Below, one piece after another: positions 14,954 to 24,488 of a stretch of 64,000 nt of DNA; the first letter of the stretch is position 1, and every line of letters starts with the position of its first letter. Source of the DNA: Sphingomonas insulae (lineage in GTDB: Bacteria > Pseudomonadota > Alphaproteobacteria > Sphingomonadales > Sphingomonadaceae); the NCBI RefSeq assembly GCF_010450875.1, contig NZ_CP048420.1, forward strand, positions 7,466-71,465, given 5' to 3'. The notes under the pieces were generated by a model, which was not told the origin of the DNA, did no database searches, and was given only the letters and a program-made list of their open reading frames with translations. A program made the position numbers and the translations under genes.

Positions 14954-16021
14954 TCAGGCAGCCATGGCGTTATTGAGTCCCCGCCGTATGTCCGCCGCCT
15001 GTGCAGCAACAATAGGGCGCCACCAGGCTTCGTTGCCCAGATACCAACACACCGTCATCTCCAACCCGGTCTCAAAGCTTTCCCGCGGAGTCCAGCCAAG
15101 TTCGTCTCGAATGCGCGTAGCGTCGATCGCATAACGCAGGTCATGGCCGGGACGGTCGGCGACGAAGCCGATCTGCGTTACATAGGAGCGGCCGTCCTGG
15201 CGTGGACGCAATCGATCGAGCGTTGCACAGAGCGTTTCCACGACGTCAATGTTGCGGCGTTCGGCATTGCCGCCGATGTTGTAGCGTCGCCCGGGCTTGC
15301 CCCGTTCGAACACGGCCTGCAGTGCGCGGACATGATCGTCTACGAACAGCCAGTCGCGTACGTTCTCGCCGCGGCCGTATACCGGCAAGGTTTCGCCGGC
15401 GAGTGCCTTGACGATCATCAGCGGGATCATCTTTTCGGGAAAGTGATACGGTCCATAATTGTTCGAGCAATTGGTAATGAGCACCGGCAGGTCATAGGTA
15501 TGCCCCCAGGCGCTGACCAGATGATCTGACGCCGCCTTACTCGCCGAATAGGGTGACCGCGGATCGTAGGGCGTGTTCTCGGTAAACAGGCCAGTCGGGC
15601 CTAGGCTTCCGAACACCTCGTCTGTCGAGACATGGTGGAAGCGGAATGTAGCGCGATCGGCGGGTGCGAGATCCAGCCAATAGGCGCGGGCCGCCGACAG
15701 CATTGTGAAGGTGCCGACGACATTGGTGTCGATGAAGGCGCCCGGTCCGTCGATCGAGCGATCGACATGGCTCTCCGCGGCAAGGTGCGTGACGATGTCG
15801 GGCCGAAAATCCCGGAGCGCGGCCAAAACCGCGGTACCATCGCGAATGTCGCCGTGGACGAGGCGGCAGCGCAGATTGTCGGCGACCGGTGCGAGCGCAT
15901 TGAGCGTACCGGCGTAGGTCAGTGCGTCATAGACCAGCACTTCGTACCCGGTGTTACGGATCAGGTGGCGAACGAGCGCCGAGCCGATGAAGCCGGCTCC
16001 GCCGGTAACGAAGATGCGCAT
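14954..16021 (-). CDS. rmlB: dTDP-glucose 4,6-dehydratase
   Basis: RmlB (RfbB) converts dTDP-glucose to dTDP-4-keto-6-deoxyglucose. The NAD-binding [14 protein letters not shown] is at residues 7-20. [12 protein letters not shown], the substrate-binding [13 protein letters not shown], and the catalytic YSASK (Tyr and Lys) follow, as do [15 protein letters not shown] and [13 protein letters not shown]. Its 355 residues are normal. It is the first gene of its run. RmlC and RmlD are not in the window, so rhamnose completion relies on genes elsewhere, or the intermediate feeds another 6-deoxysugar. Confidence 0.94.
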   Translation of the reverse strand: MRIFVTGGAGFIGSALVRHLIRNTGYEVLVYDALTYAGTLNALAPVADNLRCRLVHGDIRDGTAVLAALRDFRPDIVTHLAAESHVDRSIDGPGAFIDTNVVGTFTMLSAARAYWLDLAPADRATFRFHHVSTDEVFGSLGPTGLFTENTPYDPRSPYSASKAASDHLVSAWGHTYDLPVLITNCSNNYGPYHFPEKMIPLMIVKALAGETLPVYGRGENVRDWLFVDDHVRALQAVFERGKPGRRYNIGGNAERRNIDVVETLCATLDRLRPRQDGRSYVTQIGFVADRPGHDLRYAIDATRIRDELGWTPRESFETGLEMTVCWYLGNEAWWRPIVAAQAADIRRGLNNAMAA

Positions 16022-16071
16022 GAGCCCGATTCTAGTGTCTGAAAGTTAATCCATCGCTGCAGCTACACTAG

Positions 16072-16913
16072 GTTGCTTGGACAAAGGTTGACGTCGTGAA
16101 CTGCGGTTAATTCAACGCTGCCATTTGGAGGCGGCCTTGGGTGAGCGGATCGGGTTGTCGGATGCGGAGTGGGGGGATCGTCGATGCGTTGCTGCCGGCC
16201 GAGCGCGGTAGGGGCTGCCGCCCGGCGTGGGACAACCGCCGCTACTCCGAAGGCATGATGTGGATCGCCCGGACAGGGGCGCAATGGCGGCGGCTGCCAG
16301 ATGAGTATGGCAAGTGGAACAGCGTGTTCCGCCGTTATCGGCGGTGGACGACGACCGGCGTGTTCGACGCGCTGCTTGAGACGCTGGCCGAGGTAGTCGC
16401 GCGGGACGGCAGCGCCGACATGATCGACAGCACGGTCGTGTGGGCGCACCACTGCGCGGCGGGGATAAAAAGGAATTGGGCACGCGGAGGCGCCCGGCCG
16501 TTCGCGCGGCGGGTTCACAACCAAGCTCCACGCCAGGTGCGACGCTCAGGGACCGCTTGCCCTCGTGCTGACACCCGGACAGGCGCATGATGTCAAAGGC
16601 TTCCCCCCGCTGATGCGCATGATTGGCGACTGGATCAACGTCGTGCGCGCTGACAAGGGCTATGACGCCGATGCGATCCGGGAGGAGCTGTCTGGCTGAG
16701 ATCTAAGGCGGTGATCCCCGCTAGAGTTAACCGCCGCCATCCCGCGCCGCGCGACCGTGTGAAGTATCGCTGGCGCAACCGCATCGAGCACTTCTTCAAC
16801 AAGCTGAGGAACTGGCGACGCGTCGCGACCCGCTACGACAAAACGGCCAACTCCTATATCGGCTTCATCAGTCTTGCCTCAGCCTTGCTCTGGCTACCCT
16901 TGGTCCACGTGAC
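16072..16913 (+). mobile_element. IS5-family insertion sequence, inactivated
   Basis: The ends match imperfectly: GTTGCTTGGACAAAGG at the left and, on the opposite strand, GTCACGTGGACCAAGG at the right. CTAG flanks both ends (16068-16071 and 16914-16917), fitting the YTAR target duplication of IS5-type elements. The single transposase gene is frameshifted, so the copy cannot move by itself. Confidence 0.85.
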
Positions 16914-16917
16914 CTAG
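16141..16917 (+). pseudogene. IS5-family transposase, multiple frameshifts
   Basis: Fragments in different frames rebuild one transposase. An LSDAEWG start near 16153 shifts at the GGGGGG run near 16172. The main N-terminal block runs ALLPAERGRGCRPAWDNRRY to DMIDSTVVWAHHCAAGIK. A second shift lies near the AAAAA at 16468, and a third block ends RNRIEHFFNKLRNWRRVATR and TANSYIGFISLASALLWLPL. A TGA follows EELSG at about 16697. At least three lesions make it non-functional. Confidence 0.85.
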
Positions 16918-16927
16918 CTCAATGTCG

Positions 16928-18364
<1,437 letters not shown>

Positions 18365-18404
18365 GCATGTCCCCATCGCCGGACATATCCGGCCGTGCGC
18401 ATGC

Positions 18405-18566
18405 CCCATCTGTCGCTTGTGCCTGAGATCGCTATCCCGTCGGCGGACGTGGGGTCGCCCCTGCGCCTCTCTCCAGATATCCTCGCATCGCCATGGTCCT
18501 TCTGCCTGAGAGTTTCCGGGGCGGTTGCTCCTTCGGCGCCGGGGCTGAACCCGGTCTCTCCCATGT
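18405..18566 (-). ncRNA. Tandem glycine riboswitch upstream of sdaA
   Basis: Two glycine aptamers lie on the minus strand. Aptamer I (about 18492-18566) has GGGAGAGACC, the core GGCGCCGAAGGAGCAACC and CTCTCAGGCAGAAGGACC, with CATGG/CCATG closing stem P1. Aptamer II (about 18405-18477) has CTGGAGAGAG, CCGCCGACGGGATAGC and ATCTCAGGCACAAGCGACAG. A GCCGGA-TATG-TCCGGC hairpin at 18378-18393 follows, just before the GGGGA ribosome site, and may be the expression platform. Glycine binding presumably turns on sdaA. Confidence 0.9.
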
Positions 18567-18577
18567 CGATGGACACG

Positions 18578-18606
18578 GGTATCGGCGGGGGCGGGGTAGG
18601 CGTCAA
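18578..18606 (-). promoter_or_regulatory. Candidate sigma70-type promoter for sdaA
   Basis: On the minus strand TTGACG (18606-18601) and GATACC (18583-18578) are separated by exactly 17 bp. The predicted start would lie about 5-10 bases before the first riboswitch aptamer. The neighbouring IS begins only about 10 bp upstream of the -35, so the promoter survived the insertion. Confidence 0.55.
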
Positions 18607-18698
18607 GGGTGGGTTTGACCTGAGCCCTGTGGATTGGTCCGTTCTTTGTGAGAAATTCCCGGTTAGGTTTGGCAGATGCCGGACGAGGGAATCCGTCA

Positions 18699-18963
18699 AT
18701 GAAGAAGTCGAGGTTCAGCGAGGCAGATCGCGTTCATTCTCAAGCAGGCCGAGGATGGAACGACCGTGGAGGAGGTATGTCGGAAAGCCGGCATCTCGAT
18801 CCAGACCTACTATCGATGGCGCAGCAAATACGGGGGTCTGATGCCGTCGGAGATGAAGCGCCTCAAGGTGCTGGAGGAGGAGAACGTCCGGCTGAAGCGG
18901 CTGGTGGCGAACCTCAGCCTGGACAAAGAGATGCTGCAGGATGTCATCCGCCGAAAAATGTAG
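18699..18963 (+). pseudogene. IS3-family transposase orfA, frameshifted
   Basis: It starts MKKSRFSEA and then loses frame: GAGGCAGATCGCG at 18719-18731 has two bases fewer than the expected GAGGCGCAGATCGCG. The correct frame resumes as EEVCRKAGISIQTYYRWRSK, KYGGLMPSEMKRLKVLEEEN and VRLKRLVANLSLDKEMLQDV, ending RRKM. The HTH domain is thus severed from its start. An internal GTG at 18766 might give a shortened product. Confidence 0.8.
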
Positions 18964-19796
18964 GGCCTGGTCGAGCCCGGGAGATCGTCGGCTATTTGCA
19001 GGCGAGCTACCAGGTCAGCGAACGGCGAGCCTGCGGCGCGTTTCCGATCAATCGATCGACCCAGCGCTATCAGTCCCGCCGCCTCGATCAGGCCGGCCTC
19101 AAGATGCGGATCAAGGAGTTGGCTGCGACCCGTGTTCGCTACGGGTATCGACGCATCCATGTTCTGCTCCGGCGGGAGGGCTGGGAGATCAACCACAAGC
19201 GCACTCATCGGCTGTATCGCGAACTCGGGCTGCAGCTGCGCAACAAGACGCCCAAGCGCAAGGTGAAGGCGAAGCTGCGCGATGACCGGACGCCGGCGAC
19301 GGCGCCCAACGAGTGCTGGTCGATGGATTTCCTGTCGGACCAGCTGTTCGACGGGCGCAAGATCCGGGTGCTGTCGATCGTCGACAACTTCACGCGCGTG
19401 TCGCCAGCGCTCGATGTACGGATGAGCTATCGTGGCTCTGACGTGGTGGAAACGCTCGACCGCATTGCCGCGGCACACGGTCGCCCCAAGCGCATACGTC
19501 TGGATAATGGGCCGGAATTCATCTCGAAGGATCTCGATCTATGGGCCTATCAGCATGATGTAGTGCTGGACTTCAGCCGCCCCGGCAAACCGACCGACAA
19601 TGCGTTTGCGGAGGCGTTCAATGGCCGCGTGCGGGCCGAATGCCTCAACGCATACTGGTTCTTGAGCTTGGACGACGCACGGGTAAAATGTGAGGCGTGG
19701 CGGCGCGATTACAACGAGCACCGTCCGCATAGCTCCCTCGGCAACCAGACCCCGATGGAGCGCGCTTTTTCGTCAGGGCAGGCATGCCTGCCCTGA
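18954..19796 (+). CDS. IS3-family transposase orfB (DDE domain)
   Basis: An intact-looking catalytic ORF: AREIVGYLQASYQVSERRAC, ATRVRYGYRRIHVLLRREGW, NECWSMDFLSDQLFDGRKIR (Asp), IRLDNGPEFISKDL (Asp), GKPTDNAFAEAFNGRVRAEC (Glu) and HRPHSSLGNQTPMERAF. It would normally be reached by a -1 shift at the CCGAAAAATG end of orfA, which is broken upstream, so expression is uncertain. The last codons lie within a 36-bp perfect palindrome. Confidence 0.8.
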   Translation, partial: KNVGPGRAREIVGYLQASYQVSERRACGAFPINRSTQRYQSRRLDQAGLKMRIKELAATRVRYGYRRIHVLLRREGWEINHKRTHRLYRELGLQLRNKTPKRKVKAKLRDDRTPATAPNECWSMDFLSDQLFDGRKIRVLSIVDNFTRVSPALDVRMSYRGSDVVETLDRIAAAHGRPKRIRLDNGPEFISKDLDLWAYQHDVVLDFSRPGKPTDNAFAEAFNGRVRAECLNAYWFLSLDDARVKCEAWRRDYNEHRPHSSLGNQTPMERAFSSGQACLP

Positions 19797-19802
19797 CGAA
19801 AA
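19767..19802. repeat. 36-bp perfect palindrome at the end of orfB
   Basis: The 18-base arm TTTTCGTCAGGGCAGGCA at 19767-19784 is followed directly by its exact reverse complement at 19785-19802, with no loop. It spans the orfB stop codon. The T run lies before the stem, not after it, on both strands, so it is not a standard intrinsic terminator. It may block read-through or form a cruciform. Confidence 0.8.
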
Positions 19803-20034
19803 GAGAGCCGGTTTTCTCATAAAGACCGGACCTAAGACGGGGTGAGGCTCAAAAGCGCCGGAAACTCTCACTCAGCTTGGATGAAAAAAGAGGGAGGACG
19901 TCAAGGGCTCAGGTCAACCCTAAGAACGGTACTCAATCACAGGAGCGCTGGCTCCAGCCATTACATGCTTCTTGAGAGAAGCAAACGGTCGCCAGCGGAC
20001 ATCCTCACGTCGGGTAGGAATTATGCTTGCGCAG

Positions 20035-20071
20035 ACATGTCGAGGACTTGCCACGCCACCATGTCGACATG
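20035..20071. promoter_or_regulatory. Candidate partition or operator site upstream of parA
   Basis: ACATGTCGAGG (20035-20045) and the palindrome CATGTCGACATG (20060-20071) precede parA by 14 bp. A related GGACATGTCGACAGG lies at 20683-20697 near the parA end. In parA/RHH systems the small protein binds short repeats upstream of the operon, which act as both operator and centromere. That role here is inferred. The rest of 19917-20084 holds no gene I can support. Confidence 0.4.
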
Positions 20072-20084
20072 TAGAGGTGGTTTC

Positions 20085-20747
20085 ATGCCAGTTATCGCGA
20101 TCATTAGTCAGAAGGGGGGAGCGGGAAAAACGACTCTCGCCATCCACCTCGCAGCCGCGGCTCAGGACGCTGGCCGGGTCGTGCTCATCATCGATACCGA
20201 TCCGCAGGCAACAGCCAGTCAATGGGCAGCATGGCGCAGCGATGCACCGCCGGAGGTGATCGACAGCCCACCCCCGCGCCTCGCCGCCAAAGTCGAGGCC
20301 GCCCGCGCACAGGGTGCCGAGCTGATCGTCATCGATACGCCACCTCACGCCGACAGCGCCGCCCGCGCCGCGGTTGAGGTCGCCGATTTGGTGCTGATCC
20401 CGTGCCGGCCTAGCGCCTTCGACCTCTCGGCAATTCAAATCACCGCGAAGCTCGTCCAGCTTCTCAAGAAACCCGCCTATGTTGTCTTCACTGCCGGCAG
20501 CCCCAATGCGCCACGTGTCTATCAGGAGGCGGGCGAACTAGTGGAGGGATTCGGCACGCCGCCCTGTCCGATTCAGATTCCTGACCGCGCTGCCTATCGC
20601 CACGCCAGCGGCGAAGGCCGCACCGTTATGGAATACGAACCCGGCGGTAAGGCTGCCGATGACATTCGTCAAATTTACACGTGGACATGTCGACAGGTCG
20701 GCCTATCTGCGCCCCGCAAACCAACTAACCGGAAAGCCGCTGCATGA
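20085..20747 (+). CDS. parA: ParA-family partition ATPase
   Basis: A 220-residue short ParA (type Ib-like, no N-terminal HTH). The deviant Walker A is SQKGGAGKTTLAIHLAAAAQ, with signature Lys10 and catalytic Lys15. IIDTDPQATASQWAAWR and VIDTPPHADSAARAAVEVAD (Walker B) follow, then LIPCRPSAFDL. It would segregate the plasmid with the RHH protein encoded next. GAGGTGG lies before the ATG at 20085. Its 3' end overlaps the partner by ATGA. Confidence 0.9.
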   Translation: MPVIAIISQKGGAGKTTLAIHLAAAAQDAGRVVLIIDTDPQATASQWAAWRSDAPPEVIDSPPPRLAAKVEAARAQGAELIVIDTPPHADSAARAAVEVADLVLIPCRPSAFDLSAIQITAKLVQLLKKPAYVVFTAGSPNAPRVYQEAGELVEGFGTPPCPIQIPDRAAYRHASGEGRTVMEYEPGGKAADDIRQIYTWTCRQVGLSAPRKPTNRKAAA

Positions 20748-21001
20748 GCCGCAAACCCAGCTTTGCCAACCTGCGCTCTGGCCTGGTGTCGGCCCCAACC
20801 GTAGAGCCAGCTTTCGCCGCTACCTCAGCCGTACCGGCGAGCCGCCAAGGCCGGAAACAAATCGCTGGTTTCTTTAGCCCCGAAATGTCGTTCGCAATGC
20901 ATACGCTAGCAAGGCGCCAAAGTAGGAGCCTTCAGGCTTTGATGGCCGAAGCTTTTAACGATGTGCTAAGAAAGCACGGAGAAAGTCCGATCGGGGATTA
21001 A
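20744..21001 (+). CDS. Ribbon-helix-helix partition partner (ParG-like role)
   Basis: An 85-residue protein with a flexible basic N-terminus (MSRKPSFANLRSGLVSAP) and a C-terminal RHH domain: RQGRKQIAGFFSPEMSFAMH (beta strand and first helix), then RRQSRSLQALMAEAFNDVLR. Small RHH proteins next to short ParA proteins bind the centromere and repress the operon. The ATGA overlap with parA supports that role. I do not claim a specific family name. Confidence 0.78.
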   Translation: MSRKPSFANLRSGLVSAPTVEPAFAATSAVPASRQGRKQIAGFFSPEMSFAMHTLARRQSRSLQALMAEAFNDVLRKHGESPIGD

Positions 21002-21113
21002 AAGTAGCGCTAGCATATTATAACGCATTTCCTGATTATATTCAATATAAACATTCTCGTAAATTTATCTATCGAAGACATAGTGTCCTTCCATATCATC
21101 AATAAATCTAACA

Positions 21114-21140
21114 TAGTATACGTCTATAGGCTGTATACTA
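21114..21140. repeat. Inverted repeat in the AT-rich convergent intergenic region
   Basis: TAGTATAC (21114-21121) and GTATACTA (21133-21140) are perfect 8-bp arms with an 11-bp spacer. They lie between two convergent genes in a 148-bp AT-rich stretch. The hairpin could end transcription of the acetyltransferase operon from the minus strand, although it lacks a strict U run. Confidence 0.4.
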
Positions 21141-21149
21141 AGGATTGTA

Positions 21150-21731
21150 CTAGTTATCAAATGCGCGACCGCGCAAAAACTCGGCGGGATTTCCCGAATT
21201 AATTGTCCAAGCCGCAAGATCGCGCATAGCTACACCACGAGCGCCAAGCACAGCGCCTTCATCAACTCGAACTCCGGGCCCTACAAAGGATTCCGCAGCA
21301 ATCCAGGCATGATTTTCTATCACGATCGGTCTTATCTGCAATTGAAAGTGGCAATCCGAGACATCATGACTGCTGGCGCATAATGACGCATCCTGCGACA
21401 CGGTGACGTGATCGCCGATCGTGATCCTGCCTTGATTATAGCAACGTACGCGGGGCCCGAGCACCGAACCACTACCAATGTCGAGGTTAGCGGGTAGCCA
21501 AATATTTACGCTGGAATAAATCCGCGTACCTTTGCCTATTCTTGCGCCAAATAGCCGCAAAATTAGTGCGCGCCAGCTATGAAGTGGAGGGGGCGTCCAG
21601 CGGGCAAGGCATAGCCAGCTGATTCCCCACAATACCCGCATCAGGCGATTGGCCAAGCTGAAGCTAGGTCCGCCAGTGGCGCTCCTTGCAGCCTCTGCGC
21701 TCAACGGATCAGATCCGCTTGGCTGCTTCAC
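21150..21731 (-). CDS. WcaF-type hexapeptide acetyltransferase
   Basis: A 193-residue left-handed beta-helix acyltransferase similar to colanic-acid acetyltransferases. The N-terminal half (NRLMRVLWGISWLCLARWTP, HSWRALILRLFGARIGKGTR) leads into hexapeptide turns: IYSSVNIWLPANLDIGSGSV, CYNQGRITIGDHVTVSQDAS, LCASSHDVSD (catalytic His) and IENHAWIAAESFVGPGVRVD. It would O-acetylate a sugar on the lipid-linked repeat using acetyl-CoA. The GTG at 21731 overlaps the upstream gene's stop (GTGA) and has GGAGCGG before it, so I prefer it to an ATG at 21800. Confidence 0.85.
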   Translation of the reverse strand: MKQPSGSDPLSAEAARSATGGPSFSLANRLMRVLWGISWLCLARWTPPPLHSWRALILRLFGARIGKGTRIYSSVNIWLPANLDIGSGSVLGPRVRCYNQGRITIGDHVTVSQDASLCASSHDVSDCHFQLQIRPIVIENHAWIAAESFVGPGVRVDEGAVLGARGVAMRDLAAWTINSGNPAEFLRGRAFDN

Positions 21732-22900
21732 GAATTCCGCTCCAATATGCGGTGATATGCCGCCATCCACTGCTCGCTGACAATCTGCGGCGAAAAGCAC
21801 TGAGTGGCAAGATCTCGTGCTGCCGCACGGCGACGTTGCCGTGCGGCCCCACTCTCATCGAGCAAGACCGCTAGTGCAGCTGCAATGGAATGGGCGTCAA
21901 CGCCACTGTCGATGGCGGCACCGCTGGTGAAGCCGACCGGTAAGTTGCAATGTTGCGACATGGCAACGGGGATGCCGGAAGCCCAGCTTTCAAGGATTAC
22001 CATTGGCAAACCCTCACTATGAGATGGCAAGGCGAGCGCCGTTGCACTCCCAATTAATGCCCGCTTGGCGTCGCCGTAGACGGGGCCGGTAAAGGATAAT
22101 CGGGAATCTAGAACTAAGTCGATACGTGCCTGCAGCGCGGCAACATGTATTGGATCCCCCCAACCAGCGATCGTAAGTTGTGGTGCAGCTGGGCCCCGCT
22201 GTTTGACCAGAATTTGCCAAGCGTCGATCAATCCGTCAATGTTCTTCTTAGGGTGGATGCGACCCAGATAGACGATACGGGCCGTAGCCGAGTCGCGCCC
22301 TTCATTGTCATATAGGTGCGCATCTACGGCGTTCGGAATGACGGCAATAGCGTCATTGCCCGTTTCACGCTGGATGTCTGCGGCCTCAGCGCGGGTAAGT
22401 GCATGGAAAAGATTGGCACGCCGCCAGCTGCGATGTTCGTAGCCAAGCCGGGCGATTGCCTTTTTGGCCTGCCCGCGCTGCGTGATCCAAGGGTCCAGCA
22501 TTCCATGTGGAGAGATGACATATGGACGACGCGTCACGGCAGCCCAGCGCTCCGCCAAATGAGATGTTGCCATCCAGATGCCATGAAGATGTAGAAGGTC
22601 GATGTCGGCCGCGGCCAGCTTGCGTCCCAGATCGGGGCTGTATCCTATCTGGCTCGGTCCCAACGTCCGCCCCAACTGCACCGGGATTCCATCGAAACGA
22701 CTACGGTCGTCCGCACTGTGTAGGTCCTCCAGTGCAAAGATGACGGGATCAGCGCCGGCTGCGCACAGCATGGCTGCATGGGCAACGACTGCCTCGAAGA
22801 CGCCTCCGCCCAATCGCGAGGCCCAGGGCGACAACAGGCCAACCCGTAATCGTCGATCGCGCACTGTCCTGCTCACCTTCTGTGTTGTAGCCTGGTTCAT
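21728..22900 (-). CDS. Glycosyltransferase family 4
   Basis: A 390-residue GT-B retaining glycosyltransferase. RVGLLSPWASRLGGGVFEAV starts the acceptor domain, and ISPHGMLDPW and AVIPNAVDAHLY lie mid-protein. The donor domain has IVYLGRIHPKKNIDGLIDAW, LTIAGWGD and the E-x7-E region SEGLPMVILESWASGIPV. Such enzymes add hexoses to undecaprenyl-linked intermediates on the inner face of the membrane. It lies 10 bp after wzx and overlaps the acetyltransferase. The sugar is unknown. Confidence 0.9.
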   Translation of the reverse strand: MNQATTQKVSRTVRDRRLRVGLLSPWASRLGGGVFEAVVAHAAMLCAAGADPVIFALEDLHSADDRSRFDGIPVQLGRTLGPSQIGYSPDLGRKLAAADIDLLHLHGIWMATSHLAERWAAVTRRPYVISPHGMLDPWITQRGQAKKAIARLGYEHRSWRRANLFHALTRAEAADIQRETGNDAIAVIPNAVDAHLYDNEGRDSATARIVYLGRIHPKKNIDGLIDAWQILVKQRGPAAPQLTIAGWGDPIHVAALQARIDLVLDSRLSFTGPVYGDAKRALIGSATALALPSHSEGLPMVILESWASGIPVAMSQHCNLPVGFTSGAAIDSGVDAHSIAAALAVLLDESGAARQRRRAAARDLATQCFSPQIVSEQWMAAYHRILERNS

Positions 22901-22910
22901 TGGGAATGGG

Positions 22911-24323
22911 TCAGCTCATGATCGGTCGAAACAGGAGCTTCATCCCGCCACGCTGCATCAGGCGCCCCACCAGGCGTTTGCTTGGCAAGAGCGGCGCTCC
23001 GTTCGCCAATGTATTGGCCCGGGTCTGAAACAGCGAACTGGCGATGTTGACACAGGCAATTCCTCCCAGGGCCGCTAGGGGACCATATAGGAACCCCGCG
23101 ACCGTCCCGGCGACAAGCGATCCTGCCAGTTGAAAGACGTTGCCCATAATATTGTATCGCAGCTTGCCCGATGCGGGGCCGAACAGCATTCCGGGAATGC
23201 ACAAGACGTAAACGAACGTCGCGACCCAGTCGATAAAGAAGAACAGCAGGAATTGCTGATCGACACGGCGCAAGAGCACTAGCGACACGACAGGTGCCAA
23301 CAATGCCACGCCAGCATAGACGATCAACGCCGAAGCGGTGATGAGTGCAACCTGCCGTTCGTATATATGGCCGATCGCCCGCAGCTGTCGCCGTGCAAAA
23401 GCGCGAGCGAGGATAGGAACACTAAGAAAAGCGGGACCGATCAACAGGACGCGGACCGGTTGGAATACACGTTCGACCAGCTCGTAGACGGCGGTGCTCG
23501 CGGTTCCCCCAACCCGCGTCAGGACCAATCGCACCACCACGTCGTACAATTGTGCCATGGCCGTGTTGGCTTGCGTCAGCAAAGACAGGCCGATGGTCTC
23601 GCGGATGACGTCGCGGTGAAAACGCAATCTAAGCCGGAATCGGCCTGCGCGGAGATGGCGTGATAAGCTGGCCCATGCCGCAATGATCACGAAGATGAAC
23701 TGGATCATCTGAGCGAACACCAGGCCCATAAGCTGCAAGCGAGGAGCAAGGACAATGGCCGTCACAAGCAGTAGAGCCGCCCCGGTCATGTTGATGATGC
23801 TCTTATTGGTACCTTTGCGAATGCCCACCAGTGCGGCGATGGGGACGGTGCTGAGGCTCCATAGGATTGCATTTACCAATACCAGCGGAAGCATGGTATG
23901 TCCAAGGGACTGCTGACCCGGTTCCAAGCTATGCCGAAGCGCAAGGCTCAGCGGATAATAGGCGATCGACGCAACCAGTGCATAGAAGCAGAAGGTAAAG
24001 ATGATTGACGTATCAATATAGGGCCATATACGTCGTTCGCGATCCTCACGGCTCATCTGACCTATGAACTTGGGCAATGCCCCGGCGACGCCTACGTCGG
24101 CAAGCTTGATTACCGATGTCAAAGACTGGATCAGTGCCCAGACACCGAATTGCTTCAGCGAAGAATGCGCAATGACGACGCGAAAGGCGATCAGCAGAAA
24201 CCCACCCGTAACCAGCACCTCGAGCACCGATGCGGCCGCGCCGTTGCGGGCAAGCCGCTGCAAGAGGGATATATCCTGCATGTCGGATGCCATCGCCACG
24301 GCCCCGTTTGGTCGTTCGTTCAT
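22911..24323 (-). CDS. Wzx-type polysaccharide flippase
   Basis: A 470-residue polytopic membrane protein of the oligosaccharide flippase (MOP) superfamily with about 12 predicted helices. FGVWALIQSLTSVIKLADVG and GVAGALPKFIGQMSREDRER are typical N-terminal blocks of this family. It would flip the completed lipid-linked repeat unit to the periplasmic side for the Wzy polymerase. It leads the wzx-GT4-acetyltransferase run and is divergent from the STELLO gene at 24489. A start at the internal Met near 24293 is also possible. Confidence 0.85.
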   Translation of the reverse strand: MNERPNGAVAMASDMQDISLLQRLARNGAAASVLEVLVTGGFLLIAFRVVIAHSSLKQFGVWALIQSLTSVIKLADVGVAGALPKFIGQMSREDRERRIWPYIDTSIIFTFCFYALVASIAYYPLSLALRHSLEPGQQSLGHTMLPLVLVNAILWSLSTVPIAALVGIRKGTNKSIINMTGAALLLVTAIVLAPRLQLMGLVFAQMIQFIFVIIAAWASLSRHLRAGRFRLRLRFHRDVIRETIGLSLLTQANTAMAQLYDVVVRLVLTRVGGTASTAVYELVERVFQPVRVLLIGPAFLSVPILARAFARRQLRAIGHIYERQVALITASALIVYAGVALLAPVVSLVLLRRVDQQFLLFFFIDWVATFVYVLCIPGMLFGPASGKLRYNIMGNVFQLAGSLVAGTVAGFLYGPLAALGGIACVNIASSLFQTRANTLANGAPLLPSKRLVGRLMQRGGMKLLFRPIMS

Positions 24324-24488
24324 AGATGATGCTCACTCCGCAGCGGCTGCTTGCGATTGACGGCTCAACAAGTCAATCAATGTGCAGGGCAGACTCCGCT
24401 GACCGGTCGATAGCCTGTCAAACCAGGGCTGGCCAATCGGCCACCCAAGCGGGTAAGCGCCATGTGCAATGCAACCGTCGAAAGCGCC

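Larger units (their letters stand above)
18616..19916 (+). mobile_element. IS3-family insertion sequence with damaged orfA
   Basis: About 1301 bp. The left end begins TGACCTGAGCCC and the right end finishes GGGCTCAGGTCA, a perfect 12-bp terminal inverted repeat. No direct target duplication is visible (GGTT left, ACCC right). A truncated relative of the same element lies at 51.2-51.8 kb, and the shared left end helped fix this boundary. OrfA carries a 2-base deletion, so autonomous transposition is doubtful. Confidence 0.85.

Noticed and set aside
19767..19802. The 36-bp palindrome as an intrinsic terminator
   Set aside because: On both strands the T run lies before the stem and is not followed by a U tract.
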